DNA from: Herbinix hemicellulosilytica
GTDB lineage: Bacteria > Bacillota > Clostridia > Lachnospirales > Lachnospiraceae
Length of the DNA stretch: 64,000 bases
NCBI RefSeq assembly: GCF_002904165.1
Contig: NZ_CVTD020000017.1
Location: 124,001 to 188,000, forward strand
Direction of reading: 5' to 3'
The notes beneath the pieces were generated by a model, which saw only the letters and a program-made list of their open reading frames with translations, did not search any database and was not told the origin of the DNA. Positions 9,022 to 18,592 of the stretch are shown piece by piece. Made by a program: the position numbers and the translations under genes. How positions within the stretch are numbered: the stretch's first letter is position 1; the number at the start of each line of letters is the position of its first letter.

Positions 9022-9891
9022 CTACAAGGTAAGATACATTTCATACTGTGATATTGAATCTTTCGTAAAATTCAAACGTTTTGCAAATCCCATAAGCGAA
9101 GCGTTATTAGGAAAATTGATAGCCAGCTTTTTAAGATTAAGCTCTTTTATGGCATGGCTCACAAGCCCTCTTCCGATACCCCGATTTCTAAAACCTGATT
9201 CAATCCACAGAAAATTAATCTTTCCTATTGGGTTGATGCTTAGTGCGCCGATAAGCTCTGTCCCATGAAATACTCCAAAATGTACCTGGCCTGTGATTTT
9301 TTCAATATAATCAAAATCATTTTGCCAATTTATATGAATGTCCCGTACTTTGCAGCTAAAGCTTTTTAAAACTTCCATGTCTATTTTTTCAACAGTTACG
9401 TCATCCGGCAAAACTTCATCGATATCATCCGGATTTTGATGAGAATAATAAGTTATATCATAGACTTTTTCGTATCCCATTTTCTTATAGAAATTAATGG
9501 CTCTGTCATTACCGACGATTACTTCCAAAAATAACTGCCGGCAATTATTTTCAATGGCTGTTTCCTTATGAAGGCTAAACAACTTTTTACTTACTTCAGT
9601 CCCTCTGTAATCCGGATGAACACAAAGGGCTCCGCATCTTAATGTCTTTATTCCCTCATATACTTTAATCCCGCCCAAAATCAAACCTACAGGCTTATCT
9701 TCATCAAAAGCAATAAATGAATATTCCGGGCTGTTTCCTTCCCGTCCAAAAAAATTCTTTATAAAAATTTCTTTTGTAATTTCCACTTTTATAATATAAT
9801 CTGAAAATCCAATCTGGAACGCCTGAAATATGGCATCATCATTAGTTTCCGTACATCTTTTGTATGTAATCAAAAAATCCGCCTCTTCCAT
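9022..9891 (-). CDS. Tandem-GNAT N-acetyltransferase
   Basis: About 289 residues carrying two GNAT folds. The first (about 1-160) has an acetyl-CoA-binding motif VHPDYRGTEVSKKL followed by the typical NDRAINFYKKMGYEK motif. The second (about 165-289) has WIESGFRNRGIGRGL and a shorter NNASLMGFAKRLNF region. The substrate is unknown. The ATG at 9891 is preferred over an upstream TTG, although the ribosome binding site is weak. It is followed on the forward strand by the AT repeat and the IS30 insertion, which may have separated it from its original promoter. Confidence 0.75.
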   Translation of the reverse strand: MEEADFLITYKRCTETNDDAIFQAFQIGFSDYIIKVEITKEIFIKNFFGREGNSPEYSFIAFDEDKPVGLILGGIKVYEGIKTLRCGALCVHPDYRGTEVSKKLFSLHKETAIENNCRQLFLEVIVGNDRAINFYKKMGYEKVYDITYYSHQNPDDIDEVLPDDVTVEKIDMEVLKSFSCKVRDIHINWQNDFDYIEKITGQVHFGVFHGTELIGALSINPIGKINFLWIESGFRNRGIGRGLVSHAIKELNLKKLAINFPNNASLMGFAKRLNFTKDSISQYEMYLTL

Positions 9892-9923
9892 TATCAAATT
9901 TTTACCGATGAGTAATCTTAAAT

Positions 9924-9949
9924 ATAATTTTTAAATAAAATTTTTAAAT
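9924..9949. repeat. Two left-hand units of a 13-bp AT tandem repeat
   Basis: Units at 9924-9936 (ATAATTTTTAAAT) and 9937-9949 (AAAATTTTTAAAT) match the array on the other side of the IS30 element. The array was therefore split by the insertion. Confidence 0.7.
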
Positions 9950-9950
9950 C

Positions 9951-11063
9951 CTAAATTGCAATTTCAAATTGAACACCACTGGTAATTAAGTTACCTTGTA
10001 CTTTGCCAATCGAATACACCTGATCCAGAAACTCTTCAAAAAGTTCCGCCGGTGTTCGGTACCCAAGATGCTTCCGGGGAAGTTCGTTCATCTCATCAGC
10101 AAACCACAGGATTTGTTCTGCAGAATATTTCTCAATGGAAACCCCTTTTGGAACATATCTGCGAAAAATCCTGTTATGTCGTTCATTCTGGGCTCTTTCC
10201 CAGGATGAATACGGATGTGTAAAGTAGATCCCTACTCCCCATGTTTCAAGTTCAGATAGCCTCTCAAACTCAGTACCGTTATCGGCAGTAATGGTCTTGA
10301 ATACTTCACTGAATTTAGCCTCGCCGTATTCTTCTCTAAGGGTTTCCATGGCTGCCATTACGGATTCTGCATCTTTGCCGGGTATTTTTATGGCTATATA
10401 ATAATCGCTTTTCTTCTCAACCAACGTTAGTACCACTGATTCATGACCGGCCTTGTGTCCGACAACTGTGTCGATTTCCCAGTGACCGTATTCCTCTTTA
10501 GTGGATACTGTTTCCGGACGTTCATCAATACTTTTTCCAAGAAAACGTTTGCTTTTACGAGGCTGGTTCTTTCTTGGCTTTCTTGACAAGGCTTCCGGAA
10601 AATCATGTGGTACCAGCGGCAGATTTCCGGCCCAAAGTTCATTATAAAGCGTCTTGGTACAAACAATATCCTCAGCAGGAAACAGCTCATGAAGTCTGGC
10701 ATAACCTACGCAGGCATCAAAAGACCAATGATGTTCCTTGACCTGCTTAATAACCCATTTTAGAAACTTTGAGTTCTCATCAAGAGCATGTGGCTTGTGG
10801 CATCTTGACCTGTTTATTTCGTAGTTCTGTTGGCCACGTTTTGCAGAATACTCAGGATTACGTCCTCTGTCTCCATTACGCTTGCTGGTTCCACGCCGAA
10901 GTTCATACATTACGGTAGAAGCAGAACAATTGATTGCTTCTGCAATCTTACGAAGGGAGTAACCAAGTTTTTTATAAATTTTGATACTGCAACGATCTTC
11001 AAATTTTAAGTGCTGACCCCTTTCGCGATCGGGGGTAAATGTGGTAGAATAAGTTTGATCCAT
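9951..11063 (-). CDS. IS30-family transposase
   Basis: 370 residues. The N-terminal HTH_38-type DNA-binding domain (about 18-60) is followed by a DDE integrase core: Asp in HWEIDTVVG, Asp in TADNGTEF and Glu in SSWERAQNERHN, all present, so the enzyme should be functional. The start codon follows AGGAGATCGCAACC. The TAG stop overlaps the left inverted repeat and its last base may come from the flanking DNA. Confidence 0.95.
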   Translation of the reverse strand: MDQTYSTTFTPDRERGQHLKFEDRCSIKIYKKLGYSLRKIAEAINCSASTVMYELRRGTSKRNGDRGRNPEYSAKRGQQNYEINRSRCHKPHALDENSKFLKWVIKQVKEHHWSFDACVGYARLHELFPAEDIVCTKTLYNELWAGNLPLVPHDFPEALSRKPRKNQPRKSKRFLGKSIDERPETVSTKEEYGHWEIDTVVGHKAGHESVVLTLVEKKSDYYIAIKIPGKDAESVMAAMETLREEYGEAKFSEVFKTITADNGTEFERLSELETWGVGIYFTHPYSSWERAQNERHNRIFRRYVPKGVSIEKYSAEQILWFADEMNELPRKHLGYRTPAELFEEFLDQVYSIGKVQGNLITSGVQFEIAI

Positions 11064-11165
11064 GGTTGCGATCTCCTTTGTAGGTTTTTGTGTGGTAACT
11101 TAATTCTACCAAAGAATCCTCCATGGATCTATTTTTTTAGGTGTTCAATTTGATTTTACAATTAA
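9952..11165. mobile_element. IS30-family insertion sequence
   Basis: Near-perfect terminal inverted repeats (9954-9977 and 11140-11163, 21 of 24 matching) bracket one transposase gene, giving about 1.2 kb, which is normal for IS30 elements. If the ends are 9952 and 11165, the flanks carry a 2-bp CC target duplication, as IS30-type elements make. The exact ends are uncertain by a few bases. The element appears intact and lies inside a 13-bp tandem repeat array. Confidence 0.9.
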
Positions 11166-11167
11166 CC

Positions 11168-11243
11168 AAAATTTTTAAATATAATTTTTAAATATAATTT
11201 TTAAATATAATTTTTAAATATAATTTTTTATATAATTTTTTAT
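11168..11243. repeat. 13-bp AT-rich tandem repeat array, right part
   Basis: Six head-to-tail units: four of 13 bp (based on ATAATTTTTAAAT) and two 12-bp variants ending TTTTTTAT. The array starts right after the IS30 element and continues the two units on its left side. Confidence 0.85.
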
Positions 11244-11535
11244 ACTGAATAATATTTCGAATATGTTAGCAGTATAATAAAAACATTATAATTTACAATA
11301 TACAAGCCTGTCAATCCAAATGGAACACTTTAGTTTCTGTCTTGGCTCATAGAATGCCGTTTTTATTAAACATGAAAAAATCATTTTTCTCTGACCTATG
11401 AAATAATGAGATTTCAGTCTGCCAATATAATATACTCCGACTTTTCTCAAATATTTTTTTGTTAACTATTTATATTATAAAACCACCTTAATAAGTTATA
11501 AAAAACTTGTATAGGTACTTACTGTAACGAAATTT
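11244..11535. other. Intergenic stretch, no gene recognised
   Basis: AT-rich DNA between the tandem repeat and the inositol-monophosphatase-like gene. I see no coding sequence, RNA gene or convincing terminator here. Confidence 0.5.
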
Positions 11536-12321
11536 CTAATCTGTATAAGGTATCATAGGAATTTCATTTTCTACAACCTTTCTTAAAAATTCATAATTTT
11601 CTTTTGTATTGGCGCATATTATTGGAATTGCCCGGTCAAAAACCGTAGTATCATATTCAATAGTTCCGATAAATCCTCCCGCTTCCTTAACAATTATTTC
11701 ACCTGCCGCAAAGTCCCACGGGCATAATCTCAATTCAAAATAAAGGTCCAATCTGCCGGCTGCCAAATAAGAAAGCTCCAAGGCTGCCGAACCGATACGG
11801 CGGATATCATCGCATTTAGGATAGACTTCTTCTATAATATTTATGCAATGGTTTAATAAATCCTTATTATATACGCTTAATGAGGTGCAAAACAGTGAAC
11901 TTTCCAAAGGGCGGTCTGAAACCCTGATAGGTTTTCCGTTAAGATATGCCCCTTTGCCTTCTTCGGCATAAAACATTTCATCCCTGTAAGGATTGTATAT
12001 AACCCCCAGTACGGGCCGCCCTCTTTTAACCAACGCTACGGATATTGTGCTGGCTCCCAAATCCCTTACGAAATTGGCAGTGCCGTCTATCGGATCAACA
12101 ACCCATTGGCAGAGTTTATCTTTATTTATCTTAAAATTTTCTTCCCCTAAAAAATAACTATTCTCTACCAAAGGTACCAGCCTGCTTTCCAAAAAGGCCT
12201 GAACTGAAAGATCGACAGTAGTTACATAATCTGAAATACTGCTTTTATTTTCAACCTTAAAATTCCTGTTTTCCATAAGTTTAGCGGCTTCACGTACAAT
12301 CTCTGTGACCTTGTTTAACAT
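11536..12321 (-). CDS. Inositol-monophosphatase family protein (SuhB-like)
   Basis: 261 residues. The Mg2+-dependent phosphatase motifs are intact: the GEENFK segment (Glu ligand near residue 70), the WVVDPIDGTANFV box and the C-terminal WDFAAGEIIVKEAGG box. It hydrolyses inositol-1-phosphate or related sugar phosphates (fructose-1,6-bisphosphate or PAP in some relatives). The ATG at 12321 follows GGAAGGG and is better placed than the TTG two codons upstream. No operon partner is evident, so a link to the iol genes is not assumed. Confidence 0.88.
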   Translation of the reverse strand: MLNKVTEIVREAAKLMENRNFKVENKSSISDYVTTVDLSVQAFLESRLVPLVENSYFLGEENFKINKDKLCQWVVDPIDGTANFVRDLGASTISVALVKRGRPVLGVIYNPYRDEMFYAEEGKGAYLNGKPIRVSDRPLESSLFCTSLSVYNKDLLNHCINIIEEVYPKCDDIRRIGSAALELSYLAAGRLDLYFELRLCPWDFAAGEIIVKEAGGFIGTIEYDTTVFDRAIPIICANTKENYEFLRKVVENEIPMIPYTD

Positions 12322-12619
12322 TCGCAATCCCTTCCATTTTGCTTTGATTTATATCCGTATATTACCTTATAATAATATCCTTGCGTCATTCCTGCAAGAG
12401 TCTGCTTAACATTAATATATCTTAAACATAAGCATATTCAAAATCATCATAATATTTGCGCCAAAAGATATAAAAGCTACACGAACGGTACTTAACTATT
12501 TCCTTTAATAATAAGCTCAAAAATGAAATCTGTTATAAACAGACAAAATTCCCACAAACATATTTTTCTGTGTAGTTTCTTTCGGCAAAAAATTTAAGAA
12601 GTTTTCAAAAATAAAAAAA
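12322..12619. other. Intergenic stretch, no gene recognised
   Basis: About 300 bp between the phosphatase start and the terminator of the next reverse-strand gene. No coding or RNA feature could be supported. Confidence 0.45.
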
Positions 12620-12639
12620 GAGAACCTATTAAGGTTCTC
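12620..12639 (-). terminator. Terminator of the two-repeat membrane protein gene
   Basis: Perfect 8-bp stem GAGAACCT / AGGTTCTC with an ATTA loop. On the reverse strand it is followed by seven T residues. Confidence 0.85.
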
Positions 12640-12688
12640 ATATATCATATAAAATATAAACCATTGGCTACCTATAAATTATTATTTC

Positions 12689-13744
12689 CTAGTTTACTGC
12701 ATTTATCTGTCCGCTCACATTTTTTAACGGATAGTTACCGTTATTTCCTACGTATACATAGTATGTTCCTTTTTTTATATTTCTTATATTCGTAAACTCT
12801 GCTTCGATTTTATTGCCCTGAACCGTGGTAAATTGTTTCCATTCAACTCCTTTATACTTGCTGATATCATCAGATTCATATAAAGCAACAAAGATATTTT
12901 CCCCGGTTTCAGCCGATGCGGTAATTTCATATTTGGAATCTTTCTTAATTTCTATCTTTCCTATGCATACTGCTTCGTTTGCTTCAATAACATCGATATA
13001 AAAAGATATCTCTTCATCAGAAGCAGTTACTTTAACTTTTTGCTCTTTATCTTTTTCTTGTTTATCTTTAGCCTCGTCTTCTTTTTCCTCTTTATCAATT
13101 ATTTCCACTTTGTCATTTACCTGATTATCTGCTTTAAGTACACCTTCAATATTAACTAAAGGCACATTCCCGTTGTTTCCTACATAAACGTAATAAGTTC
13201 CTTTATTTCTATCGGTAAATTGTGCCTCAACTTCATTCCCTTGTACGCCAATAAACTGCTTCCATAAAACACCTTTATACTTGCTTATATTATCAGCTTT
13301 GTTCAAAGCAACGAATATTTTCTCTCCTTCTTTTGCATTTACATTTATTGAATATACAGACCCTTCCCTAATTTCAATTTTCCCGACACAAACAGCCTCA
13401 TTAACATCAATAGTATCAATTACGAATGTTAAATCCTCATCTTCAGAAGATGAAAGAGTTTTTACTTTTGCCTCCTTTTCATCAGATGTAAGGGTTTTTA
13501 CTCTTGCCTCATTTTCATTTGATATGGTTAAATTTAAATTTTTAGTATCAGCATCGGATTGAAAAGATGATGATACTCTATTTTGACCGACTTCTGACAG
13601 AGTATCATCTTTTTCAGTACTTTTAGCATATGACTTTATAGCAAATATACCTCCAACGATAATGATTAATAATAACACGGTGAGGGCTATAATATTTTTT
13701 CTGTTTAATATCAGTTTTTTACATTTATTAAACCAGGATTTCAT
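12689..13744 (-). CDS. Membrane-anchored protein with two homologous extracellular repeats
   Basis: 351 residues. A short basic N-terminus and one hydrophobic segment (about 18-40) make an uncleaved anchor or signal. Two homologous repeats of about 95 residues follow (about 115-210 and 250-350). Each has an EAVCxGKIEI start, a YKGVxWKQF core and a GTYYVYVGNNGN ending, with a highly charged Lys/Glu linker between. The fold resembles bacterial pre-peptidase-like beta-sandwich domains, but I do not recognise a named family. Two near-identical short segments (ARVKTLTS, AKVKTLSS) occur before the first repeat. The function is unknown; a cell-surface binding role is plausible. Confidence 0.7.
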   Translation of the reverse strand: MKSWFNKCKKLILNRKNIIALTVLLLIIIVGGIFAIKSYAKSTEKDDTLSEVGQNRVSSSFQSDADTKNLNLTISNENEARVKTLTSDEKEAKVKTLSSSEDEDLTFVIDTIDVNEAVCVGKIEIREGSVYSINVNAKEGEKIFVALNKADNISKYKGVLWKQFIGVQGNEVEAQFTDRNKGTYYVYVGNNGNVPLVNIEGVLKADNQVNDKVEIIDKEEKEDEAKDKQEKDKEQKVKVTASDEEISFYIDVIEANEAVCIGKIEIKKDSKYEITASAETGENIFVALYESDDISKYKGVEWKQFTTVQGNKIEAEFTNIRNIKKGTYYVYVGNNGNYPLKNVSGQINAVN

Positions 13745-13843
13745 ACTTTACCACACCTCATATTTATTTTGTCATTATTTTATATCATTTACTCCTATTA
13801 GTAAATAATTCCTGTTAATTTTTCACATATTTTTCACAAAATT

Positions 13844-13924
13844 AACCACCGGCTTTGATATGCCCGCTGGCAGATGCGTTTTTACTTGCCTGCTTATGGG
13901 TATCATATCAATTATCCGGTGGTT
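13844..13924 (-). ncRNA. Long structured stem-loop, candidate RNA leader
   Basis: Nested complementary segments form an 81-nt rod: a 9-bp outer stem AACCACCGG / CCGGTGGTT, then TTGATATG / CATATCAA, CCC / GGG, GC / GC and GGCA / TGCC, separated by small internal loops around a 14-nt apical loop. It lies 100-180 bp upstream of the two-repeat membrane protein on its transcribed strand, so it could be a 5' leader element. It does not match a riboswitch class I know, and a small mobile repeat is an alternative. Confidence 0.4.
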
Positions 13925-13983
13925 TTCTTAACATAATTTTTATTCTATTTATAGCCTATAATTTACCGTTTGGGCCACCCGCA

Positions 13984-14190
13984 TTATAAGTCTCTGTTTT
14001 TAGCCTTCCATTCATCTCTTGAAATCTCCAGATATGTTTCTCCCTCTTCCAGATAAGCCGGTCTTGGTTTTGATACAAAGCCTAAATTTTCATACAGTTT
14101 CCATGCCTTATGATTATCCGGATGAGGCTAAACATAAACCGCATTTGCTTTTACTTCCTTGTTTATTTTCGCTTTTTTACTAAATAAGCT
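13984..14190 (-). pseudogene. Remnant of a GNAT acetyltransferase gene
   Basis: Reverse-strand translation gives a typical GNAT C-terminus (PHPDNHKAWKLYENLGF, then about 30 residues to a stop). An in-frame TAG at 14128-14130 directly precedes the HPDN motif. About 23 more codons of similar frame lie upstream, but the N-terminal half and start codon are missing. It is a decayed gene fragment next to the M42 peptidase gene. Confidence 0.72.
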
Positions 14191-14199
14191 GTATCTTGT

Positions 14200-15285
14200 T
14201 TAGAAACCTTTAATTATATCTTCATTTAATTCTTTTAAAATCTCGCAAGCCAGTCTGACACTTAAGTCAAAGTCGTAATAGGCCGAAATTCCATAATGGG
14301 TGTGGGCATATCTTACCGGAATGCCGATTACAATCGTAGGAACTCCTTCATTGGATAAATGTATGGAAGCTGCGTTGGTAGAACCTCCGGCTCTTACCGC
14401 TTCCTGAACCTGAAGTCCTTTTATAGCCGCCAGATCCAAGGCAAAACGTTGGAAGCGGTAATTGGTAATCATCCTGGCATCAAAATGCCTTAGCATCGGA
14501 CCTTTCTTTATGGCTGTCTGCATCTCATAGGTATTGGCAAAGGTATCGTCAGCGGGACAGCCTTCTAATACTATAGCCACATCCGGCTTTATAACCCTTG
14601 ACGTAACCACAGCCCCTCTTGCTCCAACTTCCTCCTGAGAAGCTATTCCTGCTGCCACATCGACATTTAATTCCTTGCCTTCCAATGCTCTTAAGGTACT
14701 TATAAGAGCCGCACATCCCAAACGGTTGTCAAAAGCTTTTCCCATCATGACATCATGTTCGTCGTCATATGTAAACTCGGCAAAAGGAACGATAGGCTCG
14801 CCGATACGGATTTTGAAATCTTTTACGGCCTCTTCCATTGATCTTGCCCCTATGTCCACATAAAGCTGGCTAAATTCCAAAGATGACTTTCTTTCAAATT
14901 CGCTCATGTAGTGAGGAGGCTTACTCCCGACAATACCTGGTATGTATTTGCCTTCGCCGTTTCTTACCCATACCTTTGTAGCCGGAATATTTGTAGTAAC
15001 CCAGCTTCCTATAGGTACAATCTGCAGACAGCCGTTAGGACGGATTGCCTGTACCATAAATCCGACTTCATCGCTGTGGGCATCAAGTTGTACTACGGGC
15101 TTATTGCCGGTATTTTCTTTGCGGTAAATAAAAAGATTTCTTAGTGTATCTTCTTTTATTAATCCCAGCCCTTCACTGTAGTTTCTGGCAATATTTACGA
15201 CCTGGTCTTCAAAGCCGGATACCCCCATGGCATTGGACAGGTCTGAAATCATCTTTAAGTTTTCCTCTTTGCTTAAGTAGTTCAT
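14200..15285 (-). CDS. M42-family metallo-aminopeptidase (FrvX/PepA-like)
   Basis: 361 residues, the usual length for cytosolic M42 tetrahedral aminopeptidases. The dinuclear metal site is visible: His/Asp in LDAHSDEVGF, Asp in GKAFDNRLGC, the catalytic Glu pair in SQEEVGARGA, an acidic ligand in EGCPADDT and the final His in RYAHTHYG. It removes N-terminal residues from peptides; related proteins were once annotated as endoglucanases. It starts 9 bases after AAGGAG and stands alone. Confidence 0.93.
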   Translation of the reverse strand: MNYLSKEENLKMISDLSNAMGVSGFEDQVVNIARNYSEGLGLIKEDTLRNLFIYRKENTGNKPVVQLDAHSDEVGFMVQAIRPNGCLQIVPIGSWVTTNIPATKVWVRNGEGKYIPGIVGSKPPHYMSEFERKSSLEFSQLYVDIGARSMEEAVKDFKIRIGEPIVPFAEFTYDDEHDVMMGKAFDNRLGCAALISTLRALEGKELNVDVAAGIASQEEVGARGAVVTSRVIKPDVAIVLEGCPADDTFANTYEMQTAIKKGPMLRHFDARMITNYRFQRFALDLAAIKGLQVQEAVRAGGSTNAASIHLSNEGVPTIVIGIPVRYAHTHYGISAYYDFDLSVRLACEILKELNEDIIKGF

Positions 15286-15477
15286 GTCAAAGTCTCCTTG
15301 TCTGTTTGTATATGATTATTAACAGTTACGTTTATATTCTTGATATCATTTAATGTATGGCTTTTTGCTTCTTAAGCTATCCATTTCAAGGTTTTATTAT
15401 ATTAATTTTTATGAATTGATCATGTAACCGCCTTCTTATCCGATCAAGGGGAGGGGCTTATATTATCAGCTTATTGA

Positions 15478-16479
15478 TTACCAGTTGTTAACCGCATGCT
15501 CGGCAAAGGATATCAGATTTTCAATCTTTAGTTCGGTTCCGTCATCTAAAACCGCCTTGCCTTTAAATTCGCCAAACATCTGATGACAGCAGTTATTTAC
15601 CCACAACAGCTTAGTGCGGGTTGTCCGGTCATATGTCGGTGAAAGGGTCAAATCCAGCCTTCCATCTTTATCATAAATATGCCAGGGTTTCATATAGTCT
15701 GAGCCCAGTTCAAATACTACTTCCCCCAGTTTATGAACCGTGTCCCCGTAAAACAGGATGTTTTCGGTAGCATGGCTTGTATTGCCAAACCCACAGCCCA
15801 AATTAAAACCGAAAATTTTATCCCCAATATAGCCGGTACCGTTACTCCAATACCATTCATTATGGAAGGGCCAGACACCCCTGCCCCAGTCCAAAATCCC
15901 GAAGAAATCTTCCGGTGAAAAATAATATTCGCGGTCCCCGTATTTTACCTTACCCTCAGCTATCATGCAGTTTATTTTCTGGTTATAGTAAAACGCCTTT
16001 GGGGATTCATCAAAGGGTATATTAATAACCAGGGAGTTATCGTTCTGTCTGGTTAGCAATATTTCAGCCTCAAAATCATCCCACTTAAAATACAGGTGCC
16101 TTGTCTTTTGCTTTGCTTCAATGCGCATCATACCGGCTTTTCTTTTAAATTCTATCACATGGTCTTTTTCAGCATCCTCCGGCAGATGTAATGAATTAAA
16201 AGGAATAACCAGAAATGTTCCTTTCTCTGCCAATTTTACTCCCTCGGCAAAATCAAAAAACATAATACCTACCTGACCTGCATAGGAAGCATGTCCGACA
16301 GTAAATTGCAGGCACATCCTTTTGTCTGATACCTGATAAAAGTCCCATTCCTTAATCCTGAACGGTGATGCCTTGATGTCTTTCCTTCTGTATGTGCGAA
16401 TACTTTTGGTTGAATATCCCGGAATAGGCTCACCCTTTTCATTAAGCACAGGCCCCGGTTCCAGAAACTGCTTTTGCAT
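15478..16479 (-). CDS. DUF2804 family protein
   Basis: 333 residues matching the DUF2804 family as I know it: an N-terminal EPGPVLNEKGEPIPGYSTKS motif and a WGRGVWPFHNEW core with a beta-rich, lipocalin/AttH-like pattern. The function is unknown; no signal peptide or membrane segment is visible. I choose the internal ATG at 16479, preceded by GGGGGG at good spacing, over an ATG 18 codons upstream that lacks one. Confidence 0.8.
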   Translation of the reverse strand: MQKQFLEPGPVLNEKGEPIPGYSTKSIRTYRRKDIKASPFRIKEWDFYQVSDKRMCLQFTVGHASYAGQVGIMFFDFAEGVKLAEKGTFLVIPFNSLHLPEDAEKDHVIEFKRKAGMMRIEAKQKTRHLYFKWDDFEAEILLTRQNDNSLVINIPFDESPKAFYYNQKINCMIAEGKVKYGDREYYFSPEDFFGILDWGRGVWPFHNEWYWSNGTGYIGDKIFGFNLGCGFGNTSHATENILFYGDTVHKLGEVVFELGSDYMKPWHIYDKDGRLDLTLSPTYDRTTRTKLLWVNNCCHQMFGEFKGKAVLDDGTELKIENLISFAEHAVNNW

Positions 16480-16688
16480 TATATAACCCCCCATTTCTAC
16501 ATTATATTTAATTGCTACACTTAAATTACGCAAAACCCCATTTAGTCAGAATAAAAAATTAACTCCCATAAGTACCTAAAGCAGGTTATTAATCATAGCA
16601 CTTACACTATAGCAATTTATCCTTTATCAAAACAGTATTATATAAAACTAAATGTAATTTTACCATACATCAAATTTTTTTACCATAA

Positions 16689-16718
16689 AAAACACCCGGT
16701 TATAAAGCCGGATGTTTT
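16689..16718 (-). terminator. Terminator of the GH36 operon
   Basis: 11-bp stem AAAACACCCGG / CCGGATGTTTT with one mismatch and an 8-nt loop. On the reverse strand it is followed by a T-rich run. It lies 41 bp past the GH36 stop. Confidence 0.82.
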
Positions 16719-16758
16719 GATAAGTTCCGAGTTTATTTGTTCTATTATGAAACTTTGC

Positions 16759-18579
16759 TTATTCAATATGTATTGATATTTCATTTTTATATTCTGATAA
16801 GTCAATTTTATAAAGGTTATCTTCTTTTATAAGTTTATCTGTCAAATCAAAACCGTTTACTATTACATACTTTGGATCCACTTTGGAATGAAAAGCAAAT
16901 ATCCCTCCCTCTTTCAATATTATTTTCTTTTTATTGTTTTCTGATATACTTGAAACAATAGGATGGGTACATATATATTTATTAGTTAAACCGATTGGTG
17001 TTATCAAATCCTCAACAGGAACAAACAATACTAAAGCATAGCCGTCATTATTAATATTTACTTTAATTCTTTCATCTTTTTTTACCTGAATGTATTTTCC
17101 TTCAAACCACAAATATGCACCAAATACTTCCCCATCCAAATCATATATATCCGATGGAGATATTTCGGTATTAACAGCACCACTGTCTTTACCTAAATGA
17201 AAGACTGCAACAGCTCCCGTACCGTTATATGTATTTGTTAACTTCAGTATACCGCTTTCTAACGGCGAATTGAAAATACAGTCCATGGTTGGCTTTGCAC
17301 AGCGATCCATACGAAGTAATCTGCCGTCATTATAAACTAACGGCATAATTTCTTCACATTCTGATTCGCCAATGGGATCACTGCAATAAACCGGCCCTCC
17401 GCTGATTGCCCGTAATAATGCATGCCTTTTTACATCCGGATGATTTGTCCAGAACATATCAAAGTCACATACGTAAACATTATCATGATATAATCCGTTG
17501 TATGCATTCTGCAACAGATGTTCTGTAAAATTTTCTTCATCTTTTGGAACAAAATCATCACTGTTTCGTGAAATACATGATAAAGGTCTGCTTAATAAAT
17601 TTTCCATAGCCATACCCATACAATTTATGATATTTCCGTTCATAAAAAGTGATACTGCTGCCTCTAATGCCATATGGGTTCCGGCTGCGGCTTTCGCTAT
17701 TTCTACATTATTTTTATAGTAATTTTTCAAGGCACTCTGCCCGTCTACTTTGACAAAATCAATTCCTTGATTTTTCAAATAAGTATAAAAGTTTCTCCAA
17801 AATCCGAATCCCTTATCCGGGTCATAATGAGGAATTAGCTTTCCGTTCTTGGTTTCATACATATATTGCCTTAAGTCTGATGCCAATTTTGATTCCGGAT
17901 GGATACCGTTCCAATAACCGCCCAAAGCATGCCATACACCTACCCATTTTATGTTTGATTCATTTTTTATGGTTTTAGTTAGACACTGAAATTCATTGGG
18001 AAACTTTTCTGTATCAGGCCGAAAATCGGTCAAACCCTGATCTTTTATATTCAGCCAACCGTCATCTATTAAAAGCCATCTGATCGGCAACTGTTTTTCT
18101 TTTATTTCATTTACCTTTTCCAGTAATTTTTCCTCGGATACATCCGTATAAAACGCATCCCAACTGCACCATCCGAAGTAATCGAACATCTTAGGATACT
18201 TTCGGTCTTTTTTCATGGGGATCTTCTTTAGTTCGCAAGCCTTTTTAAACCCTTCTTCAATAGCTTTATAAAGATCACTTCCTTCACTTGATATAAAAAA
18301 CACATCATTAACATTACTAATTCCGGCTGTATAAGCTGTCAGCTCAAATAATATTGAGTTTGATGCCTCCCCTGAAATAAATGCTTTCATTTTCTCCCCG
18401 ACCATTGGCATTAAAAAACCATAGCTGTTTTTTCCTTCTAAAAATAAAGCCTGAGTCTTTTCAGGAATTTCCTTAAATGATTTAATAAATGCAGGGCGGC
18501 TCCACCAGTCCCTACACATATAGGCTGCGCAAAGACTAACCGGGATTTCATCAAATGTTATTGATATTTTAATCGGCAT
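16759..18579 (-). CDS. GH36 alpha-galactosidase / raffinose-synthase-like glycosidase (catalytic part)
   Basis: 606 residues of the raffinose-synthase/Sip1 branch of clan GH-D. Conserved motifs: FGWCSWDAFYTDV, LLIDDGWL, the nucleophile Asp in FVKVDGQ and the acid/base Asp in SRNSDDF. It likely cleaves or transfers alpha-1,6-galactosyl groups of raffinose-type sugars; no signal peptide is present, so it acts inside the cell. The preceding 75-codon reading frame looks like the missing N-terminal beta-sandwich part. Removing one base near 18597 would join the two, so the gene may be frameshifted. Confidence 0.87.
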   Translation of the reverse strand: MPIKISITFDEIPVSLCAAYMCRDWWSRPAFIKSFKEIPEKTQALFLEGKNSYGFLMPMVGEKMKAFISGEASNSILFELTAYTAGISNVNDVFFISSEGSDLYKAIEEGFKKACELKKIPMKKDRKYPKMFDYFGWCSWDAFYTDVSEEKLLEKVNEIKEKQLPIRWLLIDDGWLNIKDQGLTDFRPDTEKFPNEFQCLTKTIKNESNIKWVGVWHALGGYWNGIHPESKLASDLRQYMYETKNGKLIPHYDPDKGFGFWRNFYTYLKNQGIDFVKVDGQSALKNYYKNNVEIAKAAAGTHMALEAAVSLFMNGNIINCMGMAMENLLSRPLSCISRNSDDFVPKDEENFTEHLLQNAYNGLYHDNVYVCDFDMFWTNHPDVKRHALLRAISGGPVYCSDPIGESECEEIMPLVYNDGRLLRMDRCAKPTMDCIFNSPLESGILKLTNTYNGTGAVAVFHLGKDSGAVNTEISPSDIYDLDGEVFGAYLWFEGKYIQVKKDERIKVNINNDGYALVLFVPVEDLITPIGLTNKYICTHPIVSSISENNKKKIILKEGGIFAFHSKVDPKYVIVNGFDLTDKLIKEDNLYKIDLSEYKNEISIHIE

Positions 18580-18592
18580 CTTTTCTGTAAGG

